DNA of 36,163 nucleotides, taken from the NCBI GenBank assembly GCA_018883325.1, contig VEQH01000048.1, forward strand, positions 1 through 36,163, in the 5' to 3' direction. A program made the translations under genes and the position numbers. The DNA comes from Flavobacteriales bacterium (GTDB lineage: Bacteria > Bacteroidota > Bacteroidia > Flavobacteriales_D > Crocinitomicaceae). This document shows positions 1 through 8,606 of this stretch, one piece after another. The notes below the pieces were generated by a model. The model had not been told where the DNA came from, ran no database searches, and saw nothing but the letters and a program-made list of their open reading frames with translations. Numbering within the stretch: position 1 is the first letter of the stretch; the number at the start of each line of letters is the position of its first letter.

Positions 1-99
1 GCTGAAAGTGTAAATGCGAAGATAAAAGAGGCCATAAGAAAAAATAATGGTTCTAGAGATTTGGACTTTTTTCACTTTAGATTGAGCATGGTGATTTAA
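1..99 (+). CDS. Transposase, C-terminal end (partial at window edge)
   Basis: Frame 1 is open from the first base to TAA at 97-99 and gives 32 residues beginning AESVNAKIKEAIR and ending in a FFHFRLSMVI tail. The pattern AES-NAKIK followed by RD-FF-FRL is what I recall at the C terminus of DDE transposases of the ISL3/ISAon1 type, common in Bacteroidota; the Glu would be the last acidic catalytic residue. The rest of the gene lies outside the window, so I cannot say whether the element is intact. No terminal inverted repeat could be confirmed in 100-187. Confidence 0.6.
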   Translation, partial: AESVNAKIKEAIRKNNGSRDLDFFHFRLSMVI

Positions 100-165
100 T
101 CCCAGCACCTCAAAATAAAATTAACCCAAAATAAGCACATTTAACATCGTCAATCATAAAACCCT

Positions 166-173
166 TATCTTTG
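166..173 (+). promoter_or_regulatory. Bacteroidota -7 box for the CBS-domain PLP enzyme gene
   Basis: TATCTTTG matches the TAnnTTTG consensus and ends 14 nt before the ATG at 188. Taking the start of transcription as 4 nt after the G gives a leader of about 11 nt. No matching -33 TTG is visible at the expected spacing. Confidence 0.5.
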
Positions 174-187
174 GGCAAAAATATTTA

Positions 188-1549
188 ATGAAAGTTTACA
201 ACAACATCCTTGAAACTATTGGAAACACTCCCTTAGTTCGTATCAATAAATTAGCAACTGATATTCCTGCTCAAGTTTTTGCAAAAGTTGAAACAACAAA
301 TCCAGGTAATTCAGTGAAAGACAGAATGGCACTTAAAATGATTGAAGATGCCGAAAAAGCTGGCTTATTGAAACCAGGAGGAACTTTAATTGAAGGAACT
401 TCAGGAAACACAGGGATGGGATTAGCTTTGGCTTGTATCATCAAAGGTTACAAATTGATTTGTGTTTTGAACGACAAACAATCCAAAGAAAAAATGGATA
501 TTTTACGTGCTGTTGGTGCTGAGGTTGTCGTTTGTCCAACTGCTGTTGAACCAAGTGATCCACGCTCCTATTATTCAGTTTCCAAAAGATTAGCAACTGA
601 GATTCCAAATTCATGGTATGTAAATCAATATGATAACTTATCCAATCGTCAAGCGCATTACGAATCTACAGGTCCAGAAATTTGGGAACAAACGGAAGGA
701 AAAATAACGCATTTTGTTGTTGGTGTTGGTACGGGAGGCACAATTTCTGGCGTTGGAAAGTATTTAAAAGAGAAAAATCCCAATATTAAAATCTGGGGAA
801 TTGATACGTATGGCTCTGTTTTCAAAAAATACAAGGAAACAGGAATTTTTGATGAAAATGAGATTTATCCATATATAACAGAAGGTATCGGTGAAGACAT
901 TCTTCCTGCTAATGTTGATTTTGATGTGATTGACTTATTTGAAAAAGTAACGGATAAAGATGCTGCTGTTTACACGCGTCGTTTGGCTCGTGAAGAAGGA
1001 ATATTTGTTGGAAACTCTGCGGGTTCAGCTATCAAAGGTTTGATTCAATTGAAAGACAAATTGACTGCTGATGATGTTGTGGTTGTTTTATTTCACGACC
1101 ACGGAAGTCGTTATGTTGGAAAAATTTTCAACGATGATTGGATGCGTGAAAGAGGTTTCTTAGATGAAAATATTATTACAGCAGGTGATTTAGTTGCAAA
1201 GCATTCAGACAAACCACTTGTTTCGTTGTATGCTGAGGAATTAGTTTCTCATGCAATTGCCAAAATGCGCAATTTCGGAATTTCTCAAATCCCAGTGATG
1301 AAAGATGGTAAATACGTTGGTTCTGTGGATGACAGTCATGTTTACCAATTGTTAGTTGATGCTCCTGAATTACGCGACGTACCAGTTTCTTCTATAATGG
1401 GAAAACCTTTTCCTGTTGTTCAAACAAGCACGCATATTGAAGATGTTTGCAAATTAATTAACAAAGAAACTCCAGCCGTTCTTGTTGAATTAGCAAATGG
1501 AAAATACCACATCGTTTCTCGTTACGACGTTATTTCTGCAATGTCATAA
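188..1549 (+). CDS. Cystathionine beta-synthase-type PLP enzyme with C-terminal CBS pair
   Basis: This is a fold-type II PLP enzyme of sulfur amino-acid metabolism, expected to condense serine or an activated serine with homocysteine or sulfide in the cytoplasm. The catalytic lysine sits in NSVKDR (Lys44). TSGNTG at 71-76 is the substrate loop and GTGGT at 181-185 binds the cofactor phosphate. Residues about 330-453 form two CBS modules, which in this family bind adenosyl ligands and regulate the enzyme. The 453-residue length and the CBS pair favour cystathionine beta-synthase over plain cysteine synthase (about 310 residues), but sequence alone does not settle the substrate. Its stop overlaps the next start by one base, so the two genes are probably translationally coupled. 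Confidence 0.88.
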   Translation: MKVYNNILETIGNTPLVRINKLATDIPAQVFAKVETTNPGNSVKDRMALKMIEDAEKAGLLKPGGTLIEGTSGNTGMGLALACIIKGYKLICVLNDKQSKEKMDILRAVGAEVVVCPTAVEPSDPRSYYSVSKRLATEIPNSWYVNQYDNLSNRQAHYESTGPEIWEQTEGKITHFVVGVGTGGTISGVGKYLKEKNPNIKIWGIDTYGSVFKKYKETGIFDENEIYPYITEGIGEDILPANVDFDVIDLFEKVTDKDAAVYTRRLAREEGIFVGNSAGSAIKGLIQLKDKLTADDVVVVLFHDHGSRYVGKIFNDDWMRERGFLDENIITAGDLVAKHSDKPLVSLYAEELVSHAIAKMRNFGISQIPVMKDGKYVGSVDDSHVYQLLVDAPELRDVPVSSIMGKPFPVVQTSTHIEDVCKLINKETPAVLVELANGKYHIVSRYDVISAMS

Positions 1550-2319
1550 TGGAAAAACGCACGTTCGTCGATCAAATGGGGCGAAGTGTTACCGTTACTT
1601 TTCCTCCTAAAAGAATAGTTTCTTTAGTTCCTTCTCAAACGGAACTGTTGCATTATTTTGGACTTACGGAAGAAGTCATTGGAATTACTAAGTTTTGTAT
1701 TTACCCTGATTCATGGTTTCGTACTAAACAACGTATTGGAGGAACAAAACAATTAAAACTGGAGGAAATTCTGGCTTTAAAACCTGATTTAATTATTGGA
1801 AACAAGGAAGAAAACACCAAAGACGATATTGCCTACTTGGAGCAACACTTTCCTGTTTGGATGAGTGATATCAACACCTTTGAAGAAGCAATTGAGATGA
1901 TAGAATTTGTTGGGCAACTGACAAATAAGCAAACGATAGCTCGCCAATTAAATACTTCAATTGAGCAAGAATTCAAAAAACTTGGAGACATTGGAATGGG
2001 AAAAAGTGTTATTTATCTTATCTGGGACGAGCCTTCATTTGTGGTAGGGAAATCAACATTTATTCATTCCGTTTTAACTAAAATAGGTTTTATAAACGAT
2101 TGTCAAAAAGAGCGTTACCCTGCATTAAGTGATTTGGAACAATTGAATCCTGATTTTGTATTTCTCAGTTCAGAGCCATTTCCTTTCAAAGACGAACATA
2201 TTTTAAAATACCAAGAGTTATTTCCAACATCTAAAATTATTTTAGTTGATGGCGAATCCTTTTCTTGGTATGGTTCTAGAATGCTTGAAGCTCCAAACTA
2301 TTTTAAAAAAATGATTTAG
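1549..2319 (+). CDS. Helical-backbone metal receptor, BtuF-like binding protein without signal peptide
   Basis: The N-terminal part (VTFPPKRIVSLVPSQTE, then a GITKFC segment) matches the cobalamin/iron-siderophore binding-protein fold of BtuF and FhuD. These proteins normally capture B12 or a metal chelate in the periplasm for an ABC importer. The 256-residue protein starts MEKRTFVDQMGR, with no signal peptide or lipobox, so export is not evident. No permease or ATPase gene is nearby. The ATG overlaps the previous TAA by one base. Placement behind a CBS-type enzyme may reflect methionine/B12 metabolism, but that is inference. Confidence 0.75.
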   Translation: MEKRTFVDQMGRSVTVTFPPKRIVSLVPSQTELLHYFGLTEEVIGITKFCIYPDSWFRTKQRIGGTKQLKLEEILALKPDLIIGNKEENTKDDIAYLEQHFPVWMSDINTFEEAIEMIEFVGQLTNKQTIARQLNTSIEQEFKKLGDIGMGKSVIYLIWDEPSFVVGKSTFIHSVLTKIGFINDCQKERYPALSDLEQLNPDFVFLSSEPFPFKDEHILKYQELFPTSKIILVDGESFSWYGSRMLEAPNYFKKMI

Positions 2320-2387
2320 GCTTATTCACAACAAATCATAAAAACCTCACAAATCCTTTGATTTCCGCCTATTCAAAAAAAAGCTTT

Positions 2388-2395
2388 TATCTTTG
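2388..2395 (+). promoter_or_regulatory. Bacteroidota -7 box for lgt
   Basis: TATCTTTG fits TAnnTTTG, 22 nt before the GTG start at 2418. The implied leader is about 19 nt. No -33 element is visible at the usual spacing. Confidence 0.5.
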
Positions 2396-2417
2396 ATAGA
2401 ATTTCAATTTTAAACGC

Positions 2418-3281
2418 GTGAATTTAGCAATCAATTGGTCCGTAGATTCTGAAATAATCGATGGATTTCGAACTCCAAATCTTTATGGACTTCTTTTCGT
2501 TTCTGGCTTAGTCATAGGCTATTTTGTCGTAAAAAGAATGTTCAAAAAAGAAAATATTTCTAATGAGATTCTTGATAAATTAGTGATGTACGTTGTGCTT
2601 GCAACAATTGTAGGTGCTCGTTTAGGTCATGTGTTATTCTATGGCCCGTATTACGATACAGTTGTAAATGGGCAAATTGTTGAACGCGGATATTTCTCTC
2701 ATCCAGAGGACATTATTAAAGTTTGGGAAGGCGGTTTAGCAAGCCATGGAGCAGCAATTGCAATTCTAATTTCACTTTATCTGTTTTCAAGAAATGTAGT
2801 TAAGAAACCCTTTTTGTGGATTCTAGATCGCATTTCAGCACCGATAGCAATTGGAGGAACTTTTATTCGCTTGGGTAATTTAGTAAACCATGAAATGGTT
2901 GGTGATATTACAAACGTTCCTTGGGGATTCAGATTTAGAAATCATGATTATACCTTATGGAATGGAACTTGGGAGTCAATTCCTGTAAGACATCCTGCGC
3001 AATTGTATGAAGCGATTTGCTATTTTATTTCGTTCTTGATTTTACTTTTCTTGTATTGGAAAAGAGATTTATGGAAAAAGCCAGGATTTATTTTCGGGTG
3101 GTTCCTAATCTTTATATTCGGATTCCGATTCTTCATCGAATTTGTAAAGTTAGGGCAAACTGCTCGCGATTCTGTTTATGCCATTAACACAGGTCAAATG
3201 TTAAGTATTCCTTTTGTCTTAGTCGGAATATATTTAATTATTCGTGCTATTCAAAACAAAACAGTTTCAAGTGAAAGCTAG
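2418..3281 (+). CDS. lgt: Prolipoprotein diacylglyceryl transferase
   Basis: Lgt transfers diacylglycerol from phosphatidylglycerol to the lipobox cysteine of prolipoproteins, the first step of lipoprotein maturation at the inner membrane. Family signatures are in order: ARLGHVLFY at 67-75, GGLASHGAA at 105-113 with the essential histidine (His110), and RLGNLVNHE at 151-159, matching the R-x-GN-x-x-N-x-E motif. Several hydrophobic segments span the 287-residue protein, a typical length. The start is GTG; no in-frame ATG fits the family N terminus better. The last 11 bases overlap the start I prefer for the next gene, itself a predicted lipoprotein and hence an Lgt substrate. Confidence 0.95.
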   Translation: MNLAINWSVDSEIIDGFRTPNLYGLLFVSGLVIGYFVVKRMFKKENISNEILDKLVMYVVLATIVGARLGHVLFYGPYYDTVVNGQIVERGYFSHPEDIIKVWEGGLASHGAAIAILISLYLFSRNVVKKPFLWILDRISAPIAIGGTFIRLGNLVNHEMVGDITNVPWGFRFRNHDYTLWNGTWESIPVRHPAQLYEAICYFISFLILLFLYWKRDLWKKPGFIFGWFLIFIFGFRFFIEFVKLGQTARDSVYAINTGQMLSIPFVLVGIYLIIRAIQNKTVSSES

Positions 3282-4113
3282 TATTTTTACCTTTTTGCTA
3301 ATAGCATCGTTTGTTTTTTCTTGTGAAACGGAGGCTCCAAAGAAAGAAAAACAAGTTCCTGCCAAAGTTGAAGTCCAAAAACCTGATTATAAACCAGAGA
3401 TAATTTCTGGTGTTGAACGATTAAAAATAGGAATTGGAGAGGAAAAAGAAGAATCAAGCATTGCTTATTCCTATTACAAATTGAATGAAGAAAGTTTTCG
3501 ATACGAAGAGGAAATCAATAAATTCCTAGCAAGTTCAATTACCACAGAAATGGAGGAACAAAGTAAACCTAAAGGAAATATTGAATTATCTCCTGCTCAC
3601 TTCAAATCAATTTTAAAGAATTTCAAACGAGAATTTGATTCTTATGGTGAAGGTTTTCCTTGGTCTTTTTACGATTCAACTTACATTGATGAATCTTTCG
3701 AACAATTTGTACAAGTTAAAAGAACTAGCTACATGTTTACTGGTGGCGCACATGGAAATTCGTATGTTGGAAATGATTTATTTAGTAAAGAAACAGGAGA
3801 GCAACTCAAATTGAAGGATTTTATTTCTGACATTCCGAAACTGACCAAAATTGCTGAAAAATATTTCCATCAAACTGTTGAAATAAAACCAACTGACGAT
3901 TTAGAGGAACAAGGTTTTTGGTTTACAAAAGGATTTGAATTGAATGGTAATTTCTACTTTGAAAACAATAAAATGATTTTCGTTTATAATCAATACGAAA
4001 TCGGACCTTATTCAATGGGAATTATTTTTGTAGAAATTCCTATTCGAGAAATTAAATCGATATTAAAACTAGATTTGAAACGAACAAAACAACAAGACTT
4101 AGTGTTAAAATGA
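3271..4113 (+). CDS. Predicted lipoprotein with DUF4163/DUF3298 (RsiV-like) region
   Basis: From the GTG at 3271 the protein (280 residues) begins MKASIFTFLLIASFVFSC, a compact lipoprotein signal peptide with the lipobox cysteine at residue 18. A longer reading from GTG at 3244 adds nine residues and gives a poorer signal, so I use 3271. The mature part contains MFTGGAHGNSYVG, the hallmark I associate with DUF3298/DUF4163 domains found in PdaC- and RsiV-type cell-envelope proteins. No catalytic residues can be assigned. The gene overlaps the end of lgt by 11 bp and is probably cotranscribed with it. Function is unknown; an envelope location is likely. Confidence 0.75.
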   Translation: MKASIFTFLLIASFVFSCETEAPKKEKQVPAKVEVQKPDYKPEIISGVERLKIGIGEEKEESSIAYSYYKLNEESFRYEEEINKFLASSITTEMEEQSKPKGNIELSPAHFKSILKNFKREFDSYGEGFPWSFYDSTYIDESFEQFVQVKRTSYMFTGGAHGNSYVGNDLFSKETGEQLKLKDFISDIPKLTKIAEKYFHQTVEIKPTDDLEEQGFWFTKGFELNGNFYFENNKMIFVYNQYEIGPYSMGIIFVEIPIREIKSILKLDLKRTKQQDLVLK

Positions 4114-4142
4114 CATTTAGTCTAATATTTTAAATTGATTGT

Positions 4143-4150
4143 TATATTTG
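4143..4150 (+). promoter_or_regulatory. Bacteroidota -7 box for pdhA
   Basis: TATATTTG matches TAnnTTTG and lies 22 nt before the ATG at 4173. A weak TTTAG at 4116-4120 is the only -33 candidate, with a 22-nt spacer. Confidence 0.5.
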
Positions 4151-4172
4151 TCAACTGAAAAAGAATCGAGCT

Positions 4173-5222
4173 ATGGCAGAAAAAAAAGCTTCTACAAGCA
4201 AAAAAGCAAGTAAATCTACAACTTCAAATACTACTAAATTTCCAAAAGAAGTTTACGTAAAATGGTACAAAGACATGTTGCTCATTCGCAAGTTTGAGGA
4301 GAAAACAGGTCAACTATACATTCAGCAAAAATTTGGTGGTTTCTGCCATTTATATATTGGTCAAGAAGCGATAGTTGCAGGTACTGCAAGTGCTTGTCGT
4401 CCAACAGACAAACACATGACAGCTTACCGCGATCATGCTCATCCAATCGCTTTAGGAACTGATCCTCGTGTTTTGATGGCAGAATTATTTGGTCGTTCAA
4501 CGGGATGTTCGAAAGGAAAAGGTGGTTCTATGCACTTTTTTGATAAGGAAAAAAACTTTATGGGAGGACATGGAATTGTTGGTGCTCAAATTGCAATGGG
4601 CGCAGGAGTTGCATTTGCTGAGAAATATTTAGGAACAGAAAATGTTGCTTTTGTTTCAATGGGTGACGGTGCAGTTCGACAAGGTGCTTTACATGAAACC
4701 TTCAACATGGCGATGATGTGGAAACTTCCTGTGGTATTTATTATTGAAAACAATAATTACGCAATGGGAACTTCTGTGGAACGAACAACTAATGTTACTG
4801 ATTTGTCTAAAATTGGTTTGTCTTATGAAATGCCTTCTAAAATTGTAAATGGAATGCGTCCAGAGGATGTGCATGATGCAATTTTTGAAGCTGCCGAAAG
4901 AGGAAGAAGAGGCGATGGACCAACTTTATTGGATATTAGAACTTATCGTTACAAAGGTCATTCAATGTCAGATCCTCAAAAATATAGAACGAAAGAAGAA
5001 GTGAGCGACTGGATGGAACAAGATCCAATTGAACATTGCTTAAACGTTATTAAAGAAAACAACTGGTTATCTGAAAAAGAAATTGAAGATATCAGTACTT
5101 GGGTTAAAAAAGAAGTGGATGAATCAGTTGAATTTGCAGAAAATTCTCCTTATCCAGAAGCACACGAACTTTACGAAGATGTATATGTTCAATCTGATTA
5201 TCCTTATATTAAAGAATACTAA
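4173..5222 (+). CDS. pdhA: Pyruvate dehydrogenase E1 component, alpha subunit
   Basis: This is the thiamine-diphosphate-binding half of heterodimeric E1, which decarboxylates pyruvate and acetylates lipoyl-E2 in the cytoplasm. The ThDP motif starts at GDG 164-166 and ends at NNN 193-195. RYKGHSMSDPQKYRT at about 259-272 is the conserved E1-alpha loop near the active site. Residues 1-22 are a Lys/Ser/Thr-rich tail that looks disordered. Length (349) is normal for bacterial E1 alpha. The E2 gene follows after 12 bp, so the two form an operon. The E1 beta gene is not in the window and must lie elsewhere, an arrangement I recall as common in this phylum. Confidence 0.95.
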   Translation: MAEKKASTSKKASKSTTSNTTKFPKEVYVKWYKDMLLIRKFEEKTGQLYIQQKFGGFCHLYIGQEAIVAGTASACRPTDKHMTAYRDHAHPIALGTDPRVLMAELFGRSTGCSKGKGGSMHFFDKEKNFMGGHGIVGAQIAMGAGVAFAEKYLGTENVAFVSMGDGAVRQGALHETFNMAMMWKLPVVFIIENNNYAMGTSVERTTNVTDLSKIGLSYEMPSKIVNGMRPEDVHDAIFEAAERGRRGDGPTLLDIRTYRYKGHSMSDPQKYRTKEEVSDWMEQDPIEHCLNVIKENNWLSEKEIEDISTWVKKEVDESVEFAENSPYPEAHELYEDVYVQSDYPYIKEY

Positions 5223-5234
5223 AAAGAAAAAAAT

Positions 5235-6500
5235 ATGGCTGAGGTAGTTTACATGCCGAAATTAAGCGACACAATGGTAGAAGGTGTTGTCGCTGCTTGG
5301 AATAAAAAAGTTGGTGATGCAGTAAAGGAAGGTGAAATCCTTGCTGAAATCGAAACCGACAAAGCAACAATGGAATTTGAATCCTTTTTCGACGGTGTTT
5401 TATTGCACATCGGTGTTGAAACTGGAAAGTCTGCTCCTGTAAATAGTATTTTGGCTATTATCGGACAAGCAGGTGAAGATATTTCTGCCTTATTGGCAAA
5501 TGCGCCTGCTCCTGCGCCAATTGCAGAAAAAGTTGTAGAAGAAACTCCAAAAGCTACTGTTCCAAATCCAGCTCCAGTAGTTTCTGCTCCAACAGTTGTA
5601 GCAGAAGCTCCAAAATCAATTCCTTTAGCTTCAAACGCTGGAGGACGTGTTTTTGCGTCTCCATTAGCCAAAAAATTAGCTGAGGAAAAAGGAATTGACT
5701 TAAATGCTGTTGGCGGTACAGGTGAAGGCGGACGAATTGTTAAACGCGACGTTGACCATTACACGCCATATACACCAGCAGAAAAAGCTCCAATGGCAAA
5801 TAACGCAGTTGCAGGTTTAGAATCATACACAGATGAGCCAGTAAGTCAAATGCGTAAAACAATAGCACGTCGTTTGGCTGAAAGCAAATTCACAGCGCCT
5901 CATTTCTATTTGACTTTAGACATCAATATGGAAAATGCGATGCAAGCTCGTAAAGCTTTAAATGCAATGGAAGGAATAAAAGTTTCTTTCAATGACATGG
6001 TTATTAAAGCTGTAGCGCACGCCTTAAAACAAAATCCTAATGTCAACAGCTCGTGGATGGGAGATTTCATTCGAAGAAATCAACATGTACACATTGGAGT
6101 AGCTGTGGCTGTTGAAGATGGTTTGCTTGTTCCAGTTGTTCGATTTGCAGATACAAAAGGTTTGGTTCAAATTTCAGCTGAAGTTAGAGAATACGCTAAA
6201 AAAGCAAAAGATAAAAAATTACAACCGAGTGATTGGGAAGGAAATACTTTTACAATTTCTAATCTTGGAATGTTTGGAATTGAATCATTCACGGCAATTG
6301 TAAACCCACCTGATAGCTGTATTTTAGCAATTGGTGGAATTAAGGAAGTTCCTGTTGTGAAAAACGGACAAGTTGTACCAGGAAATGTTATGAAAGTGAC
6401 GCTTTCGTGCGACCACCGAGTAGTTGATGGCGCAACTGGAGCAGCATTTTTACAAACGTTTAAACAATTTATGGAAAATCCTGTTTCGATGTTATTGTAA
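5235..6500 (+). CDS. pdhC: Pyruvate dehydrogenase E2, dihydrolipoamide acetyltransferase
   Basis: E2 is the core of the pyruvate dehydrogenase complex and moves the acetyl group from lipoyl-lysine to CoA. One lipoyl domain occupies about 1-80, with the lipoylated lysine in ETDKATMEF (Lys43). An Ala/Pro/Val-rich linker (about 90-130) leads to the subunit-binding domain at 139-173 (ASPLAKKLAEEKGID...GGRIVKRDV). The catalytic domain ends with DHRVVDG, containing His394 and Asp398. There is only one lipoyl domain, whereas I recall many flavobacterial E2s of about 540 residues carrying two. It is cotranscribed with pdhA and followed by a strong terminator. Confidence 0.95.
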   Translation: MAEVVYMPKLSDTMVEGVVAAWNKKVGDAVKEGEILAEIETDKATMEFESFFDGVLLHIGVETGKSAPVNSILAIIGQAGEDISALLANAPAPAPIAEKVVEETPKATVPNPAPVVSAPTVVAEAPKSIPLASNAGGRVFASPLAKKLAEEKGIDLNAVGGTGEGGRIVKRDVDHYTPYTPAEKAPMANNAVAGLESYTDEPVSQMRKTIARRLAESKFTAPHFYLTLDINMENAMQARKALNAMEGIKVSFNDMVIKAVAHALKQNPNVNSSWMGDFIRRNQHVHIGVAVAVEDGLLVPVVRFADTKGLVQISAEVREYAKKAKDKKLQPSDWEGNTFTISNLGMFGIESFTAIVNPPDSCILAIGGIKEVPVVKNGQVVPGNVMKVTLSCDHRVVDGATGAAFLQTFKQFMENPVSMLL

Positions 6501-6521
6501 GAATAACGAATTTACATACCG

Positions 6522-6555
6522 AAAAAAGATCTGTAGTGATACAGGTCTTTTTTTT
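6522..6555 (+). terminator. Rho-independent terminator after pdhA-pdhC
   Basis: CTGTA (6531-6535) pairs with TACAG (6540-6544) around a GTGA loop. The stem extends through an A-rich 5' arm and a T-run at 6548-6555. It starts about 22 bp after the E2 stop. Because both arms carry A/T runs it could also act on the opposite strand. Confidence 0.88.
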
Positions 6556-6686
6556 GTTTTATAAAATTTCTTTTGAAAAAGCGAAATAAGTCTGTTGCAA
6601 AACTCGCTACTTGTCATTAATCCAAAAAATTAAAATCAAAAGATTAAAATGAGTTCCAATAAATTCTAGATATAGATTTTAAATCC

Positions 6687-7604
6687 TTATTTCTCTTTAC
6701 TAGATTTATAGCCTGCCAATGCTTCCTTGATGCGATTTTTTATCAATTTTCGGAAAGATTTTGGTTCTATTACTCGAACGCGCTGACCGTGCTTTAAAAC
6801 TTGCTCTTCTAACTCATAATTAACCTTAACACGCAGTTCTACACGTAATTCTTTATCGGTGTCCATCACAATTTTCTGACTGGTGTGAATCGGTTGTGAT
6901 TTGATATAATTCCCTTGAAAAGGATCGAAGGATAATACAATAGTTTCAACTTTGTCGCCTGAATAAGTAAGACCTACAACAGAATCAAACAACTCCTTTG
7001 GCTTTTTATTCTTTAGTTTAAAAGTTTCAGTTTGCACCTCTAACTCTAAAATTCTATCGAGCCCAAAACTTCTAAATTCACCATTTGGAAAGCAGCCAAA
7101 AACGTACCAACGATTCAAATACTGCTTCAATAAATGAGGATAAAGCTCCACTTCTTTAGAATCCTCGTGCCAATAACTGTGATGTATGAATTTAATCTTT
7201 TTGCGATCAACAACCGCACTGAGTACTTTTCCAAGAATGTCACCTTTTAATTCTTGTTCGTTTCGATCAAAATCAATTACATCCAGATTTCTATTTGTCT
7301 TTAATAAAATTTCATTGATTATTCGCGCATTATTAAACAAGTTGAAAACACGCATCCATTCCTGGTAGTCGCGTTTACTATCTTCATCGATCCAATAACC
7401 ATCATTCGAACGGCTATATTTTACATCAATGAAACACATATCACGCAATGTTTTTAAATCCCGTTGTAAAGTGCGCTCAGTTGTTTCTAAATCATTATCA
7501 GCTAAATAACTTAAAATAGTATCCAAACTAGGGTAACGATTTACGTTTACAAAATTGAGAATTAAGCTTAATCGTTCAATTGATTTAAATTGGGACATTT
7601 TCAA
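6687..7604 (-). CDS. WYL-domain transcriptional regulator (YafY type)
   Basis: Residues about 5-75 form a winged helix-turn-helix of the DeoR/YafY type (TTERTLQRDLKTLRD is the recognition segment). A WYL domain follows at about 125-200 with NRWYVFG in place of the canonical RWYLVG and an FRSFGLDRI segment. The C terminus (about 220-300) is a WCX-like extension. WYL domains sense nucleic-acid or nucleotide ligands, and such regulators often control accessory operons in cis. The gene lies 76 bp downstream of the radical SAM-lipoprotein-barrel operon on the same strand. Regulation of that operon is possible but not shown by any operator I can identify. Confidence 0.88.
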   Translation of the reverse strand: MKMSQFKSIERLSLILNFVNVNRYPSLDTILSYLADNDLETTERTLQRDLKTLRDMCFIDVKYSRSNDGYWIDEDSKRDYQEWMRVFNLFNNARIINEILLKTNRNLDVIDFDRNEQELKGDILGKVLSAVVDRKKIKFIHHSYWHEDSKEVELYPHLLKQYLNRWYVFGCFPNGEFRSFGLDRILELEVQTETFKLKNKKPKELFDSVVGLTYSGDKVETIVLSFDPFQGNYIKSQPIHTSQKIVMDTDKELRVELRVKVNYELEEQVLKHGQRVRVIEPKSFRKLIKNRIKEALAGYKSSKEK

Positions 7605-7680
7605 AATATTAACCCACTAAAAGTACATATTTTGAGCTTGAAATCGAATTTTATTTTGAAATTGAATGGACTTGATTTTA

Positions 7681-8601
7681 TTAACCATTAAAGCGATAAA
7701 TTAAGGCTAGTCTCAGATTTCTACCGAAAAAAGGACGCTTCGAAATTTTACCTGGCTGATTGAAATCATCTGGTTGCCAATAATTATTCGTAACAAAATA
7801 ACCAAAAGTACTTTCAAATTGAAAACGTGGGCCAAACCAATATTGAAAACCAGTTAATACGCCAATTCTATAACTCAAATTAAAATCTATCGGGACGTAA
7901 GTTGTTGTATTAATATCAGAATTTAAAATTCTACTGACTGATCTACCTGCAACAATTGAAAGAGACGGACCAGCGAACCATTTCAACTTTACATTATTTC
8001 GATTGAAATAAAAAATTGGTTCAAACCCAATATCACCAATTAATTCTCGTGAGTATCGACCATAAAAATCATTACTTGGATTGACAATGGCTTCTTTCAA
8101 TGGACTAATACCAATACGCACAGGAAATCGCAAAGCAACTCCAGGATTTAGTTCCGTTTGAAAAAAACATTCAAAGTATCGATTTGTAGAATAAGTCCTA
8201 CCAAAATTATCAAAATCGTTTACGTATACAGGATCAAAAAGCGACATTAAATTTACTCCAACACCATATTTACTTGGGTTAAAATCCAACAATTTCTTAT
8301 TACTTCCGATTTTTATTACGTGCTTACTTTCTGCAACTGAAAAGGTAAAAAGTGTTTTACTTACCCATTTTTCATCAATTTCATTTGATGTGTATTTCTT
8401 TAAATTTTCTATGGAGATGAAACTTTGTCCTACTGCATTTTTAAATTCTAAAATGTTCAATTTTGTATCAACTCCAATTACTCTCCCATACTTGAATTGA
8501 CCATCTTTAAATTCTAATGTATCTTGAGCCAAATTGAAATTATGGATCCAACAAATAAATAATGCAATGGCTAAACTGAAATTTTTCATAAATGATTTCA
8601 T
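7681..8601 (-). CDS. Predicted outer-membrane beta-barrel protein of unknown function
   Basis: I do not recognise a named family. Residues 1-25 are a Sec signal peptide ending near NLAQ. The next section (about 27-75, EFKDGQFKYGRVIGVD) resembles the small beta domain that precedes barrels in many Bacteroidota proteins. The remainder alternates short hydrophobic and aromatic strands and ends in RLALIYRFNG, close to the terminal-aromatic signature of outer-membrane barrels. Length is 306. A second start four residues in (Met5) would also leave a good signal peptide. It is the third gene of an operon, 5 bp after the lipoprotein gene. Confidence 0.65.
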   Translation of the reverse strand: MKSFMKNFSLAIALFICWIHNFNLAQDTLEFKDGQFKYGRVIGVDTKLNILEFKNAVGQSFISIENLKKYTSNEIDEKWVSKTLFTFSVAESKHVIKIGSNKKLLDFNPSKYGVGVNLMSLFDPVYVNDFDNFGRTYSTNRYFECFFQTELNPGVALRFPVRIGISPLKEAIVNPSNDFYGRYSRELIGDIGFEPIFYFNRNNVKLKWFAGPSLSIVAGRSVSRILNSDINTTTYVPIDFNLSYRIGVLTGFQYWFGPRFQFESTFGYFVTNNYWQPDDFNQPGKISKRPFFGRNLRLALIYRFNG

Positions 8602-8606
8602 CTTTT

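Noticed and set aside
5249..5671. Long open frame on the minus strand inside the E2 gene
   Set aside because: It is antisense to the lipoyl domain and the Ala/Pro linker, whose codon bias creates long open complementary frames; its Ala/Gly/Thr-rich product resembles no family.
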